A stretch of DNA of 64,000 nt from Polynucleobacter sp. JS-JIR-II-50 (GCF_018687895.1 NZ_CP061307.1:868001-932000), one strand, 5' to 3'; counted from the stretch's first letter, positions 28,887-36,482 are shown. A program made the numbers and translations. Notes: a model not told the origin generated them from the sequence alone.

Positions 28887-30062
28887 ATGACACCCAGAAC
28901 GCTAACTAGGCAAGAAATGTATGACCTGGTATGGTCAAAGCCGATGACTCAGCTAGCGGCTGAATTTGATTTATCCGATGTTGGATTAAGAAAAATCTGC
29001 AAGGCAGCTAAAGTGCCTACGCCTGGCCTTGGGTATTGGGCAAAACTGGCGAATGGAAAGAAGGTTGATAAGACCGAGTTGCCAACTTTGTACCCATTCC
29101 AATCTCAATTTGTCCATATTGGCGGGGGTTCTCGCAGTCGGTATGGTTATTTCGACGAACCAGAGAAAACGGATGAGCAGTTAGCTCAAATGGAGTTGCC
29201 ACCTCCTCCAAAATTCGATGAGACGATTGATGAGGTGAGGTTGAAGATTGAGGCTCTCGTTCCCTTAATCCCTATTCCCAAAAGCATTAGCAAGCCCCAT
29301 CCAATTACTGAGAGATTGCTGGGCTACGACGCTGATATCGCAAAAGAAAAATACTGCTTTTATAAGCCTAGGTATCAACATCCTGCGGGGCTAAGACTGT
29401 TGTCAGCACTTAATAGTTTCTTTACTTACTTCGAGAAGTTGGGGTTCAGAGTAAAAGTTCACGGCCCTAGAACGCAATCTATGAGCGTCGACATGGATGG
29501 TAGTTACCACTACTTTAGATTCGTTTGCTTTGATGATGGCAATCACTTTTATCGCAGGAAGAGCACCCCCGGAAAGGCTTATGGCTTTAGTTGGACAAGT
29601 GACCAAGATCGAATGTCGGAGAACAAAGACTATCGAGAATATGTAGATATCACCCCAGAAATTCTAAGAGACCTCGCTATTGAGCTATTGATGGACATTG
29701 AGGAGCGCAAGAGAAGTAATATCGAATGGTTATATCAACGTCAAGTTGATAAGAAAAATGAGGCGATAGATAAAATTGCTGAAAGAAAAGCTAAAGACAC
29801 TCTACGCCGAAAACAAGCGACTGATCGCCTAATTGAAAATCGCCTTAAGTTAATGAGCCAAGCTCTTAAAGATATTGGAAGGGCTGAAAAAATGCATGAA
29901 TTGATTCAGGCTTTAGACAAGAAGGTCGAAGAATCAAGTAAAGAGATTCCTGGCTACAAGAAATGGCGGGCATGGGCAATGCATCAAGTGAATTCAACCG
30001 ATCCACGTCGTATGTCAATTAAGAGGGCGGGGCGATGGATAGAGAGATTTAACCTGAAATAG
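28887..30062 (+). CDS. conserved hypothetical protein with N-terminal helix-turn-helix-like motif, 391 residues
   Basis: The N-terminus (RTLTRQEMYDLVWSKPMTQL, AAEFDLSDVGLRKICKAAKV, PTPGLGYWAKLANGKK) looks like a helix-turn-helix specifying module and is a pattern I have seen in hypothetical proteins of many proteobacteria. The middle (about 130-265) is a mixed alpha/beta region with many aromatic residues (SVDMDGSYHYFRFVCF). Residues about 290-345 are a highly charged coiled coil. No catalytic motif could be identified. AAAGGCG precedes the ATG at 28887. The gene is alone, convergent with the gene at 30094. Function unknown; DNA binding is a guess from the N-terminus. Confidence 0.75.
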   Translation: MTPRTLTRQEMYDLVWSKPMTQLAAEFDLSDVGLRKICKAAKVPTPGLGYWAKLANGKKVDKTELPTLYPFQSQFVHIGGGSRSRYGYFDEPEKTDEQLAQMELPPPPKFDETIDEVRLKIEALVPLIPIPKSISKPHPITERLLGYDADIAKEKYCFYKPRYQHPAGLRLLSALNSFFTYFEKLGFRVKVHGPRTQSMSVDMDGSYHYFRFVCFDDGNHFYRRKSTPGKAYGFSWTSDQDRMSENKDYREYVDITPEILRDLAIELLMDIEERKRSNIEWLYQRQVDKKNEAIDKIAERKAKDTLRRKQATDRLIENRLKLMSQALKDIGRAEKMHELIQALDKKVEESSKEIPGYKKWRAWAMHQVNSTDPRRMSIKRAGRWIERFNLK

Positions 30063-30093
30063 ATTCATAAGAGCTAAAAAATTCTGATAGGAG

Positions 30094-30357
30094 TCACTTT
30101 AATACTTCATATTTCCATCCATGGTATGAATAGATAAAAGGTGTTCCTTCTCGGTCGGTAAGTTTCGCTTTGATCTTGAATCGTGTTCCAACTGGAAATT
30201 TAGTCATAAGATCCTTAGAGCACTCAACAAATAAATGCTGTGGGAAAGGCTGGTCGGGTACGGGACGAATATGAACAGGGCCATGTCTTCCTGCTGTTGA
30301 TTTAGGGAGGAAGCTCTCGACAATAACAAATTGGTAAACACCTTTTTTAATATTCAT
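30094..30357 (-). CDS. hypothetical protein, 87 residues
   Basis: A compact, soluble small protein with a beta-rich look (GVYQFVIVESFLPKS, RFKIKAKLTDREGTPFIYSY), reminiscent of a small beta-barrel or OB-like fold. No known family is recognised. It lies 22 bp behind the sigma-like gene at 30379 on the same strand and is probably co-transcribed with it. Confidence 0.6.
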   Translation of the reverse strand: MNIKKGVYQFVIVESFLPKSTAGRHGPVHIRPVPDQPFPQHLFVECSKDLMTKFPVGTRFKIKAKLTDREGTPFIYSYHGWKYEVLK

Positions 30358-30378
30358 GAGATCGTTCTTGCGCTTCAG

Positions 30379-30582
30379 TTAATTATTGAGAAGATTATTT
30401 TGAGTAAAACCATTCAGTAGAAATCGCTGTCTAATCTTATTAAGCGCTTTTGCCTCAATTTGTCTGACCCGCTCCTTAGAAATTTCCATTATGTCTGCAA
30501 CCTCTTGAAGGGTGTGGCTCGTTTGGCTAGGTGCATTACTGGTAGCGAGTCGATTACTAAAGGCATTTTTGTTGTTGGGCAT
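30379..30582 (-). CDS. stand-alone sigma-70 region 4-like protein, 67 residues
   Basis: Residues about 22-52 match the helix-turn-helix of sigma-70 region 4.2 (TLQEVADIMEISKERVRQIE, then KALNKIR), the part of sigma that reads the -35 box. Nothing of regions 2 or 3 is present, and the N-terminal 20 residues are Asn/Ser/Thr-rich and probably disordered. It could compete with sigma at -35 boxes, serve as an appropriation factor for RNA polymerase, or simply be a small repressor. The ATG at 30582 has GAGGAAACC upstream as ribosome site. It diverges from the dyad-controlled operon starting at 30758. Confidence 0.72.
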   Translation of the reverse strand: MPNNKNAFSNRLATSNAPSQTSHTLQEVADIMEISKERVRQIEAKALNKIRQRFLLNGFTQNNLLNN

Positions 30583-30687
30583 GGTTTCCTCGTATAAAAA
30601 TAAAAAGTAGTGCCATATCTAGCATGACATACTTGCATTGCACGATATGAAATTGTTTGAGTAATTTATAGAAACCTTTTTGGACTA

Positions 30688-30720
30688 AGCTCATTTCCTG
30701 AGCTATCTAATGCTTAATCT
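30688..30720 (+). promoter_or_regulatory. dyad site A (AGCTCA-N5-TGAGCT) with -10-like hexamer
   Basis: AGCTCA 30688-30693, TTTCC, TGAGCT 30699-30704; after 10 nt comes TAATCT (30715-30720). No TTGACA-like -35 is present at the right distance. It lies 53 nt before the ATG of the alarmone hydrolase gene at 30758. One of seven copies in the accessory region. Confidence 0.75.
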
Positions 30721-30757
30721 ATATTTAAAGCGACTCCTAAACTCGCTAGAATGAATC

Positions 30758-31306
30758 ATGATTAATCAATTTGTATCGGCTCTAACATTCTCATCAACCA
30801 AGCACCGAGATCAACGTCGCAAGGATGTTGAGGCTTCGCCATATATAAATCACCCAATTGCCTTAGTAGATGTTCTTGTTAATGAGGGAAGCGTTCTAAA
30901 TTGGGATGTCCTTTGCGCTGCCTTGTTGCATGACACAATCGAAGACACTGAAACTACGGCTGAAGAGTTAACTAAAGCATTCGGAAAAAACGTAGCCTCA
31001 ATCGTTTTAGAAGTTACGGACGATAAGGCGCTACCTAAGGCTGAGCGCAAGCTGCAGCAAATTGCACACGCCCCTCATTCATCTCATGAGGCTAAGTTAG
31101 TTAAACTTGCCGATAAGATTTGCAATCTTCGGGATATCTTGGCTTCACCCCCAAGTGGTTGGGATACCAAAAGGAAGCAGGAATACTTTGAATGGGCGGC
31201 TGCTGTGGTTGCTGGAATTAGAGGGACGAACTCCAAGTTAGAGAAAGTTTTTGATGCTTTAGTTAAAAAAGGCAGGGCCGAGTATCAAACTGAGATCGGC
31301 AAGTAA
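30758..31306 (+). CDS. MESH1-like (HDDC3) small alarmone / nucleotide hydrolase
   Basis: A 182-residue single HD domain like animal MESH1 and bacterial small alarmone hydrolases, which remove the 3' pyrophosphate from (p)ppGpp with Mn2+; MESH1 also cleaves NADPH. Seen: KHRDQRRKD at 15-23, the Y-x2-H motif at 29-32, the HD pair H58/D59 followed by IEDT (61-64), and D119 in KLADKICNLRD. No synthetase, TGS or ACT domain. First gene of an operon with a nuclease fusion and an unknown gene, under dyad site A. A link between phage or damage response and alarmone level is plausible but inferred. Confidence 0.88.
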   Translation: MINQFVSALTFSSTKHRDQRRKDVEASPYINHPIALVDVLVNEGSVLNWDVLCAALLHDTIEDTETTAEELTKAFGKNVASIVLEVTDDKALPKAERKLQQIAHAPHSSHEAKLVKLADKICNLRDILASPPSGWDTKRKQEYFEWAAAVVAGIRGTNSKLEKVFDALVKKGRAEYQTEIGK

Positions 31307-31311
31307 CTCTC

Positions 31312-32769
31312 ATGGCAAGTCTTAGCAAGTCAAAGATCATTTCCCACCGTCAGTGTCCTAAACGCCTATGGCTACAAATAAATCGGCCTGAGCTCATCCA
31401 AATTAGCGCAGCAACCCAGGTTAGATTTGATGAGGGCAACAAAGTTGGAGATATTGCTCGCCAGAATCATCCTGGCGGAGTCTTTATAGAGACTCTTAAT
31501 CGTGCAGAGGCTATCGCCCAAACTAAAGAGGCTGTATCGAAACACCAAACAATTTTCGAAGGTGCCTTCTTCGAGGAGAATGTCATGATTCGCGCAGATT
31601 TACTCTTCCCTGAAAAAGATGGATATCGTCTAGTGGAAGTCAAATCTTCTACTGGCGTGAAGAGCTACCATGTTGATGATGTAACAGTTCAAAGTTGGGT
31701 CATGGAGAAGGCGGGTTGTTCGCCAACGAGTATGGCCTTAGCTTATATCAATAATAAATTTGTCTATCAAGGCGATGGAAATTACGAAGGTTTATTTGCT
31801 GAGGCTGATTTATCAAACCAGGTAAAGCCGAATATGTCTCAAGTGCAGTCTTGGGTTGACGCCGCCGAAATAACCTTAGCTTCCCCAGTTGAGCCCGCGA
31901 TTGTGCCTGGAGAACAATGTACAGATCCATTTACCTGTGACTTTATTGCCTATTGCTCTCCGCCTGAAGAGGGCGTGGAGTATCCAGTGGAAATCTTGCC
32001 CTACGGCAAAGTAATTGCTTCCGAATTAAGGGGTGATGGCTACAAAGATTTGCGCGAAGTACCTGCGGATCGTTTAAGTAATCCAAAACATCTTAAGGTT
32101 CATGCGTCAACCCTGAGCGGGAATGCTGTCTTGGAGCAAGAGGCAATTTCACAAATACAGGCCTTGCCATACCCACGCTATTACCTTGATTTTGAGACCA
32201 TTGGTTTTGCAGTACCGATTTGGGCAGGCACACGCCCCTATATGCAGCTCCCGTTTCAGTGGTCATGCCATATCGAGCAGACCGATGGATCAATGGCCCA
32301 TAAAGAATTTTTAGATCTTTCGGGAGATGACCCCCGGGAAATGTTTGCAAAAACAATGATAGAGGCTGTCTCTAAAGATGGACCCGTAATTGTTTACAAC
32401 GCTGGATTTGAGGGTGCGCGTATTAAAGAGTTGGCCGCAACCTTTCCGCATCTCGCTTCAGGGCTATTGGCTATTCCTGAGCGCTTCTTTGATTTACTAC
32501 CAATAGCGCGTAATTATTACTACCATCCCGATATGAAGGGTTCTTGGTCAATCAAAGACGTCCTGCCCACAATTGCACCTGAATTGGACTATGCAAATCT
32601 AGAGGTTAGTGATGGGGCCATGGCGCAAGAAGCTTATAAAGAAGCTATTCATAGCCAAACTACTCCAGAGCGAAAAGAGAAGGTGCGGGAGGCTATGCTC
32701 AAGTATTGCGAGCAAGATACGATGGCAATGTTAAATATTGTGCACGCTTGGTCGCTTGATAAGCCTTAA
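31312..32769 (+). CDS. DUF2779 protein: Cas4-like PD-(D/E)XK nuclease fused to a DEDD exonuclease domain
   Basis: A 485-residue fusion. The N-terminal half has the layout of Cas4/RecB-type nucleases: D96, E109 and K111 (RADLLF ... LVEVKSS) and four cysteines C15, C203, C209 and C215 placed like the Fe-S cluster ligands of Cas4/AddB. The C-terminal half (DUF2779) looks like a DnaQ-type 3'-5' exonuclease: D293 and E295 in YLDFETIGF, N363 in VYNAGFEGARI, D394, and D469 in YCEQDTMAM, completing a DEDD set. Both active sites look intact. It starts 5 bp behind the MESH1-like gene. A role in DNA end processing or phage DNA degradation is inferred; no experimental role is known to me. Confidence 0.85.
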   Translation: MASLSKSKIISHRQCPKRLWLQINRPELIQISAATQVRFDEGNKVGDIARQNHPGGVFIETLNRAEAIAQTKEAVSKHQTIFEGAFFEENVMIRADLLFPEKDGYRLVEVKSSTGVKSYHVDDVTVQSWVMEKAGCSPTSMALAYINNKFVYQGDGNYEGLFAEADLSNQVKPNMSQVQSWVDAAEITLASPVEPAIVPGEQCTDPFTCDFIAYCSPPEEGVEYPVEILPYGKVIASELRGDGYKDLREVPADRLSNPKHLKVHASTLSGNAVLEQEAISQIQALPYPRYYLDFETIGFAVPIWAGTRPYMQLPFQWSCHIEQTDGSMAHKEFLDLSGDDPREMFAKTMIEAVSKDGPVIVYNAGFEGARIKELAATFPHLASGLLAIPERFFDLLPIARNYYYHPDMKGSWSIKDVLPTIAPELDYANLEVSDGAMAQEAYKEAIHSQTTPERKEKVREAMLKYCEQDTMAMLNIVHAWSLDKP

Positions 32770-32791
32770 ACCCACCAATTGGAATTAATTT

Positions 32792-33319
32792 ATGGAAATT
32801 ATCTTTAGAGCAATTTACAACCAACCGGATGAGACGGAGATTGGGCACAAGATATGGCATAGAGAGTCTCTTTTCCTTGATGCTGTATCCGCAACAGCCA
32901 ATACGGGCGGCTTTACACCTTTGACAGCAATAGTTCGATTTTTTGATTGGGATCGAGATCTAATTAATGCTGCTTCATCACAATGTAATGCTGTTGGGCA
33001 AATAGCGGTAATTAAAGAAGTTAACCCCTTACTTCTGTTGGTGCCTAAAACCGATGGTAGAAAGGATGAAACATTTTTAATAAATGACTTAATTGCTGCT
33101 GCAAATGCTACATCCACAGAAGTGTTGAGCTTTACCCATTTTGGGTTTGTTCAGAATAAGCTGCCAGCGTTAGAAATTAGATCAATATTGGGCGTTCTTA
33201 TGAATCCAGATTTGAAGACTACGATACGTGTACTGGTCTGGGATATTGACTTAAGGCACAGGGTTGAAATGATGCGGATTTATGATGAATACAAGAAGAA
33301 GGTTAAAAAGGGGGCTTGA
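32792..33319 (+). CDS. hypothetical protein, 175 residues (end of the MESH1/DUF2779 operon)
   Basis: A soluble alpha/beta protein of unknown family. Residues 1-60 contain ESLFLDAVSATANTGGFTPL and the conserved-looking FFDWDRDLI; the C-terminus is basic (YDEYKKKVKKGA). No motif allows a functional call. It starts 22 bp behind the DUF2779 gene and is probably the third gene of that operon. Its stop codon overlaps the -35 box of the promoter of the RNA at 33350. Confidence 0.6.
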   Translation: MEIIFRAIYNQPDETEIGHKIWHRESLFLDAVSATANTGGFTPLTAIVRFFDWDRDLINAASSQCNAVGQIAVIKEVNPLLLLVPKTDGRKDETFLINDLIAAANATSTEVLSFTHFGFVQNKLPALEIRSILGVLMNPDLKTTIRVLVWDIDLRHRVEMMRIYDEYKKKVKKGA

Positions 33320-33345
33320 CCAATCTAATCAAAAGTCTGCATAAT
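33316..33345 (+). promoter_or_regulatory. sigma-70 promoter of the S-box-like RNA
   Basis: TTGACC (33316-33321), an 18-nt spacer, and CATAAT (33340-33345). This puts the transcription start near 33350-33353, exactly at the 5' strand of the outer helix of the RNA. Contrast with the dyad promoters, which have no -35 box. Confidence 0.7.
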
Positions 33346-33349
33346 TGAA

Positions 33350-33445
33350 TCTACATCAAGAGATGGCTTTGTCGCCACAGCAACCTGCTAACGCAGTAAG
33401 GTGCTAAAAAGATGAGACCCATATTGGGTAATCAAAAGCGACAAA
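33350..33445 (+). ncRNA. S-box-like (SAM-I/IV superfamily) structured RNA, reduced form with pseudoknot
   Basis: Core sequences of the S-box riboswitch occur in order: ATCAAGAG (33355-33362), AGCAACC (33379-33385), AAGGTGCTAA (33398-33407), AAAGATGAGA (33408-33417). Outer helix: CATC/GATG extended by TCT/AGA. P2 is a 4-bp stem TGGC/GCCA with loop TTTGTC; P3 is formed by GC-ACC/GGT-GC and TGC/GCA. P4 and the P2 kink-turn of SAM-I are missing. A hairpin ACCCA/TGGGT follows (33418-33429), then GACAAA (33440-33445), perfectly complementary to the P2 loop, so a pseudoknot as in SAM-IV-type layouts is likely. Its last two bases are shared with the terminator stem. Ligand (SAM or other) is inferred from the core only. 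Confidence 0.65.
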
Positions 33446-33468
33446 CCCACCAATTGGTGGGTTTTTTA
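33444..33468 (+). terminator. rho-independent terminator of the S-box-like RNA
   Basis: Stem AACCCACC / GGTGGGTT with loop AATT, then a T run. The 5' arm begins in the GACAAA pseudoknot strand, so pseudoknot and full terminator stem partly exclude each other, a possible switching mechanism. Confidence 0.9.
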
Positions 33469-33485
33469 TTGGGCAAAATTGATCT

Positions 33486-33518
33486 AGCTCAATATTTGAG
33501 CCCCCCAGTCTTGATAAT
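33486..33518 (+). promoter_or_regulatory. dyad site B (AGCTCA-N5-TGAGCC) with -10-like hexamer
   Basis: AGCTCA 33486-33491, ATATT, TGAGCC 33497-33502; after 10 nt comes GATAAT (33513-33518). 53 nt separate the dyad from the ATG at 33556, the same distance as at site A. Confidence 0.75.
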
Positions 33519-33555
33519 TTATTTATAGAGTTAATCAATTGATATTGGAGGTCTT

Positions 33556-33918
33556 ATGCGTGATTACACATACTTAGGCGGCGCTCGTTTTACGATTAAT
33601 AACCTATTTCGTAGCCAACGTTTTGATATTGACCGTCTAGATATGAGCTGGGTCGATGGAGAGAAGCCAGAATTTACAAGAGGGCTGCGCATTGTGGATA
33701 ACGATGAAGTTAACACCATCACTGTAGATGGCGAAGACGGGGATAACCTAATTTATAGCCTTACCTACATCTTTAGCAAGGAAGATGGCCATGACGCGTT
33801 TAGAGCCGCAACAGATGCATATTTAATCGTCGCATTAGAAACAAAGGAGTTTTTGGTGACAAACCAAAGAAAGAATCCCGAGGGAAAGCCTGAAGTAGTG
33901 GAGGCCGTTATCCATTAA
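33556..33918 (+). CDS. hypothetical protein, 120 residues
   Basis: A small soluble, acidic, beta-rich protein (GGARFTINNLFRSQRFDIDR, LIYSLTYIFSKEDGHDAFRA). No family recognised. A strong ribosome site, TTGGAGGTC, precedes the ATG. First gene of the dyad-B operon with the genes at 34007, 34272 and 34750, and 88 bp behind the RNA terminator, so read-through of that terminator would also reach it. Confidence 0.65.
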   Translation: MRDYTYLGGARFTINNLFRSQRFDIDRLDMSWVDGEKPEFTRGLRIVDNDEVNTITVDGEDGDNLIYSLTYIFSKEDGHDAFRAATDAYLIVALETKEFLVTNQRKNPEGKPEVVEAVIH

Positions 33919-34006
33919 GCGAACCGAGCAGTATGTTTTTAAGGGCGGATTTAAACCGAATTGCCAGGCCCAGACATTCGTCAAATTGGCTAAAGAGGAG
34001 AAACGA

Positions 34007-34282
34007 ATGAATATTCAGCTAATACATATAGAGCAGTTACAAAAAAATGGTTTTCCAAGGGTGCTGAGACCTCAAAAATCATCCGAGTATGAGTATGTCG
34101 GGATAGCAATAGAAGATCAGGGATCTCATTACTACTGGGCTAGAGGAGTTAGCCTAAGAATAACTGAGCAGGAATACCACTACATAAAGGCAAACCCAAA
34201 GTTGTATTACTTTTCTACCGCACTAAAGTTGCATTTGAAGATTGATAGGCGCCTTCTTAGCGAGGACTTTGATGGACTTTGA
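34007..34282 (+). CDS. hypothetical protein, 91 residues
   Basis: Start set at ATG 34007 because GAGGAG lies 6 bp upstream; the in-frame TTG at 33986 would include the ribosome site. The protein is small and soluble (PRVLRPQKSSEYEYVGIAIE, then AEQEYHYIKANP-like aromatic stretch). No family recognised. It overlaps the HD gene by 11 bp. Confidence 0.55.
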   Translation: MNIQLIHIEQLQKNGFPRVLRPQKSSEYEYVGIAIEDQGSHYYWARGVSLRITEQEYHYIKANPKLYYFSTALKLHLKIDRRLLSEDFDGL

Positions 34283-34760
34283 TCGATCGGGATTAATTGC
34301 GCTTATTAAAAGCGAGTTCAAGCTCGATTGGCAAGGGATCCATGGCGCCAATCATTGGGCGCGGGTGCTCAACCACGGGAAAAATATAGGCCAAATTCGT
34401 AAGGCTGACTTATTGGTGGTTGAGCTCTTTGGCTTCTTGCATGACAGTTGCCGTTTTAATGATGGCAGGGATCCCAAGCATGGAGAGCGGGCGGCAGAAT
34501 TTGCACATGGTATTCATGGTGACTACTATCAATTAAGCTCTAAGCAACTAGATGCGCTTTGCTATGCGATGAAGCACCATTCTGGTGGAGAGGTTTCAAC
34601 CAATAGAACAATTCAAACTTGCTGGGATGCCGATCGATTAGATTTAGGAAGGGTTGGCATCTTTCCCTCTTCGCAATTTCTTTCACAAGAGGCCGCGCTC
34701 TTTATCGATCTGGCCTATGACTGGAGTACTCAGGCCCCAAGGAAATCCAATGTCAGATGA
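34272..34760 (+). CDS. HD-domain phosphohydrolase-like protein
   Basis: From ATG 34272 (inside the preceding gene, with GCGAGGACT as ribosome site) the protein has 162 residues and an HD fold. Metal-binding pattern: IHGANHWARV (first His), FGFLHDSCR (HD pair), KHGERAAEFAH, and YAMKHHSGG (late histidines). This is the layout of single-domain HD phosphohydrolases acting on nucleotides, but the substrate is not predictable. Together with the MESH1-like protein at 30758 it is the second HD protein under a dyad promoter. It overlaps the next gene by 11 bp. Confidence 0.78.
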   Translation: MDFDRSGLIALIKSEFKLDWQGIHGANHWARVLNHGKNIGQIRKADLLVVELFGFLHDSCRFNDGRDPKHGERAAEFAHGIHGDYYQLSSKQLDALCYAMKHHSGGEVSTNRTIQTCWDADRLDLGRVGIFPSSQFLSQEAALFIDLAYDWSTQAPRKSNVR

Positions 34761-35208
34761 CAATGACTCTAGTGGGATTATTGGCACCATTATTTCGGTT
34801 TTGATACTAGCCGCAATCTGGCCTTATTTATTGGCATTACTGGGTATCTATATTGCCTACATGGTCGTTTTAGCGATACTGGCATGGATTGCGGAACATT
34901 GGGTATTGACCGGTTTATATGTAGGTGGTGCATTGGGTGTTTATGCGATCTTCTACTATCGCTTAATTCCTAAAGCCTGGAAGAGGGCGCTTATGTACTT
35001 TCAACCAAAGCCTGTTTTTATTTCGCTTTCGGGCCCAAGTGTGCAAGAAAATGTAGCTGAGCCCCCAAATTTGACAGAAAGAAAATTTATTCCCTCAACA
35101 AATCTATATTGCTATTGGTGCACGAAAAAGCTTGGTATTAAAGCATGGGAAAAAAATAGTAAATATTACTGTGATGAGTGCATAAGCAAAGTCAGCTCAG
35201 AAAACTAA
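34750..35208 (+). CDS. membrane protein with C-terminal zinc ribbon, 152 residues
   Basis: Start at ATG 34750 (AAGGA upstream) rather than the longer frame from 34654, which runs within the HD gene. Two hydrophobic segments cover about residues 8-45 and 50-78. The soluble tail carries a zinc ribbon pattern CYWCTKK ... YYCDEC near the C-terminus. It is the last gene of the dyad-B operon and convergent with the WYL gene (5-bp gap). Family unknown; a membrane-tethered partner of the HD enzyme is a guess from gene order. Confidence 0.65.
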   Translation: MSDDNDSSGIIGTIISVLILAAIWPYLLALLGIYIAYMVVLAILAWIAEHWVLTGLYVGGALGVYAIFYYRLIPKAWKRALMYFQPKPVFISLSGPSVQENVAEPPNLTERKFIPSTNLYCYWCTKKLGIKAWEKNSKYYCDECISKVSSEN

Positions 35209-35213
35209 GCCCG

Positions 35214-36185
35214 CTATTTATATATTTTAAATGCCCTCTCAAGCTCCGCTTTAACTTTATTTTTTAGACTTACCGGACTAATCACTTCAACTCCGGATCC
35301 GTGTTTAAGGATATCCATGATTAGTTCTGGATCTTGGTTGTAGTCAAACTCAAGGTTGTAATAGCCATCCTTATCAAAGCTTCCGACTTGCTGCCCATGC
35401 CAATGTTCGCCAGCTACCCAACGCGCATGCTCTGGAGTAAATCGAAGCTTAGCTCTTTGTGTGGCTTTGCCCGAGAAGATTCCATAACTCTCGGCAAAGT
35501 GCTCATGACAGTCCTTTTCGGCTACTTCCTGGGCTTTCTTATTGGTTAACACGGCACTGCGAATCCCATCAATTGCAAAGCTACGCAAGTCATTGCGCAT
35601 ATGGCAGTAAGCATCTAAGTACCAATTTTCACGGTAGTAGATGAGCCGTTGGGGGGAAATCTCTCGCTTCGTATCCTCGCCTTTGCCCTTTGAGTAATAG
35701 TCAATTTCAAGGCGGTTACGTTTAAGGAGGGCTGCGCCAATCTCAGAGAAGTTCTCAATCGAGTTCTTGCGCGAACCCATGCCAATTACCTTAATACGTT
35801 TACGCAGTTCTTTGGCTGAGGTTTCGCTTTGACCCAGAATGCCATCAATGATGGCAGTAAGCGGTTCTATGTGCGGGCCAATCAATCCGCCCTGATCCAA
35901 AGATGAAAGCAAGTGCTGCATCAAAACTAAAGCGGTCGCTTCTTTTTCAGAGAACCAAAGCCCAGGCATCTCAATCTTGTCTACTTGATCTGGATTCTCA
36001 AACTTATACCCGCCCATAAAGCGGTCATAAACAATAGACGCCTTTAAGCGGCTACGGAGGTACTCAAGGTCACGCTTAAAGGTGGCGGGTGATATCTCAA
36101 GCTCATCAAGGAAGTCTTCCCTAGGCACGCATTTACGTTGCTGAATCATGTACTTAATGCGATGCAGTCTTTCCATATCACTCAT
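35214..36185 (-). CDS. WYL-domain transcriptional regulator
   Basis: A 323-residue regulator. Residues 1-60 form a winged helix (REDFLDELEISPATFKRDLE at 22-41). The WYL domain lies at about 145-225, with the name-giving W188-Y189-L190 in RENWYLDAYC and the RSFAIDGI strand; a WCX-type C-terminal extension follows to 320. WYL proteins sense ligands such as single-stranded DNA or nucleotides and control damage-response and defence genes (PafBC, DriD, BrxR, CapW). The divergent gap to 36297 holds dyad site C, with a -10-like TAAAGT for this gene too, so it may control itself and the six other dyad sites. Confidence 0.92.
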   Translation of the reverse strand: MSDMERLHRIKYMIQQRKCVPREDFLDELEISPATFKRDLEYLRSRLKASIVYDRFMGGYKFENPDQVDKIEMPGLWFSEKEATALVLMQHLLSSLDQGGLIGPHIEPLTAIIDGILGQSETSAKELRKRIKVIGMGSRKNSIENFSEIGAALLKRNRLEIDYYSKGKGEDTKREISPQRLIYYRENWYLDAYCHMRNDLRSFAIDGIRSAVLTNKKAQEVAEKDCHEHFAESYGIFSGKATQRAKLRFTPEHARWVAGEHWHGQQVGSFDKDGYYNLEFDYNQDPELIMDILKHGSGVEVISPVSLKNKVKAELERAFKIYK

Positions 36186-36220
36186 AAGAACCCCTTAATG
36201 GCTAATTTGTTGTTTTTATC

Positions 36221-36269
36221 ACTTTAGTTAGTTTATAGCTCATTTCGTGAGCTAGCGGGTCATTAATCT
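36221..36269. promoter_or_regulatory. dyad site C (AGCTCA-N5-TGAGCT), divergent promoter of the WYL gene and the 36297 operon
   Basis: AGCTCA 36237-36242, TTTCG, TGAGCT 36248-36253, the best-conserved copy (TAGCTCA/TGAGCTA). Rightward: 10 nt, then TAATCT (36264-36269), identical to site A. Leftward, reading the minus strand: 10 nt, then TAAAGT (36226-36221) before the WYL gene. Confidence 0.78.
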
Positions 36270-36296
36270 GACCTATATCAACAAAAGGAGTGAAAA

Positions 36297-36482
36297 ATGG
36301 TTAAGTTATTAGGTCTATTCTTAATGTTTATCAGTGCTTATTGCCTTGAGCAGGGCGGACTGGATTTGGGGTTAGTTCAAGCCTTCTTTATCGGCTTGTT
36401 TATGTTTTTCAGTGAGGCTTTAATTGCGCACGTTTCTTTTGTGCAACGTGAAAAAGTGCGAGCTAAGTATCGGAGGCGCTAA
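36297..36482 (+). CDS. small membrane protein, 61 residues
   Basis: Two hydrophobic helices (LLGLFLMFISAYCL and VQAFFIGLFMFFSEALIAHV) with a short loop and a strongly basic C-terminus (REKVRAKYRRR), so both ends are probably cytoplasmic. AAAGGAG precedes the ATG. It is the first gene of a five-gene dyad-C operon; the stop overlaps the next start (TAATG). No known family. Confidence 0.65.
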   Translation: MVKLLGLFLMFISAYCLEQGGLDLGLVQAFFIGLFMFFSEALIAHVSFVQREKVRAKYRRR

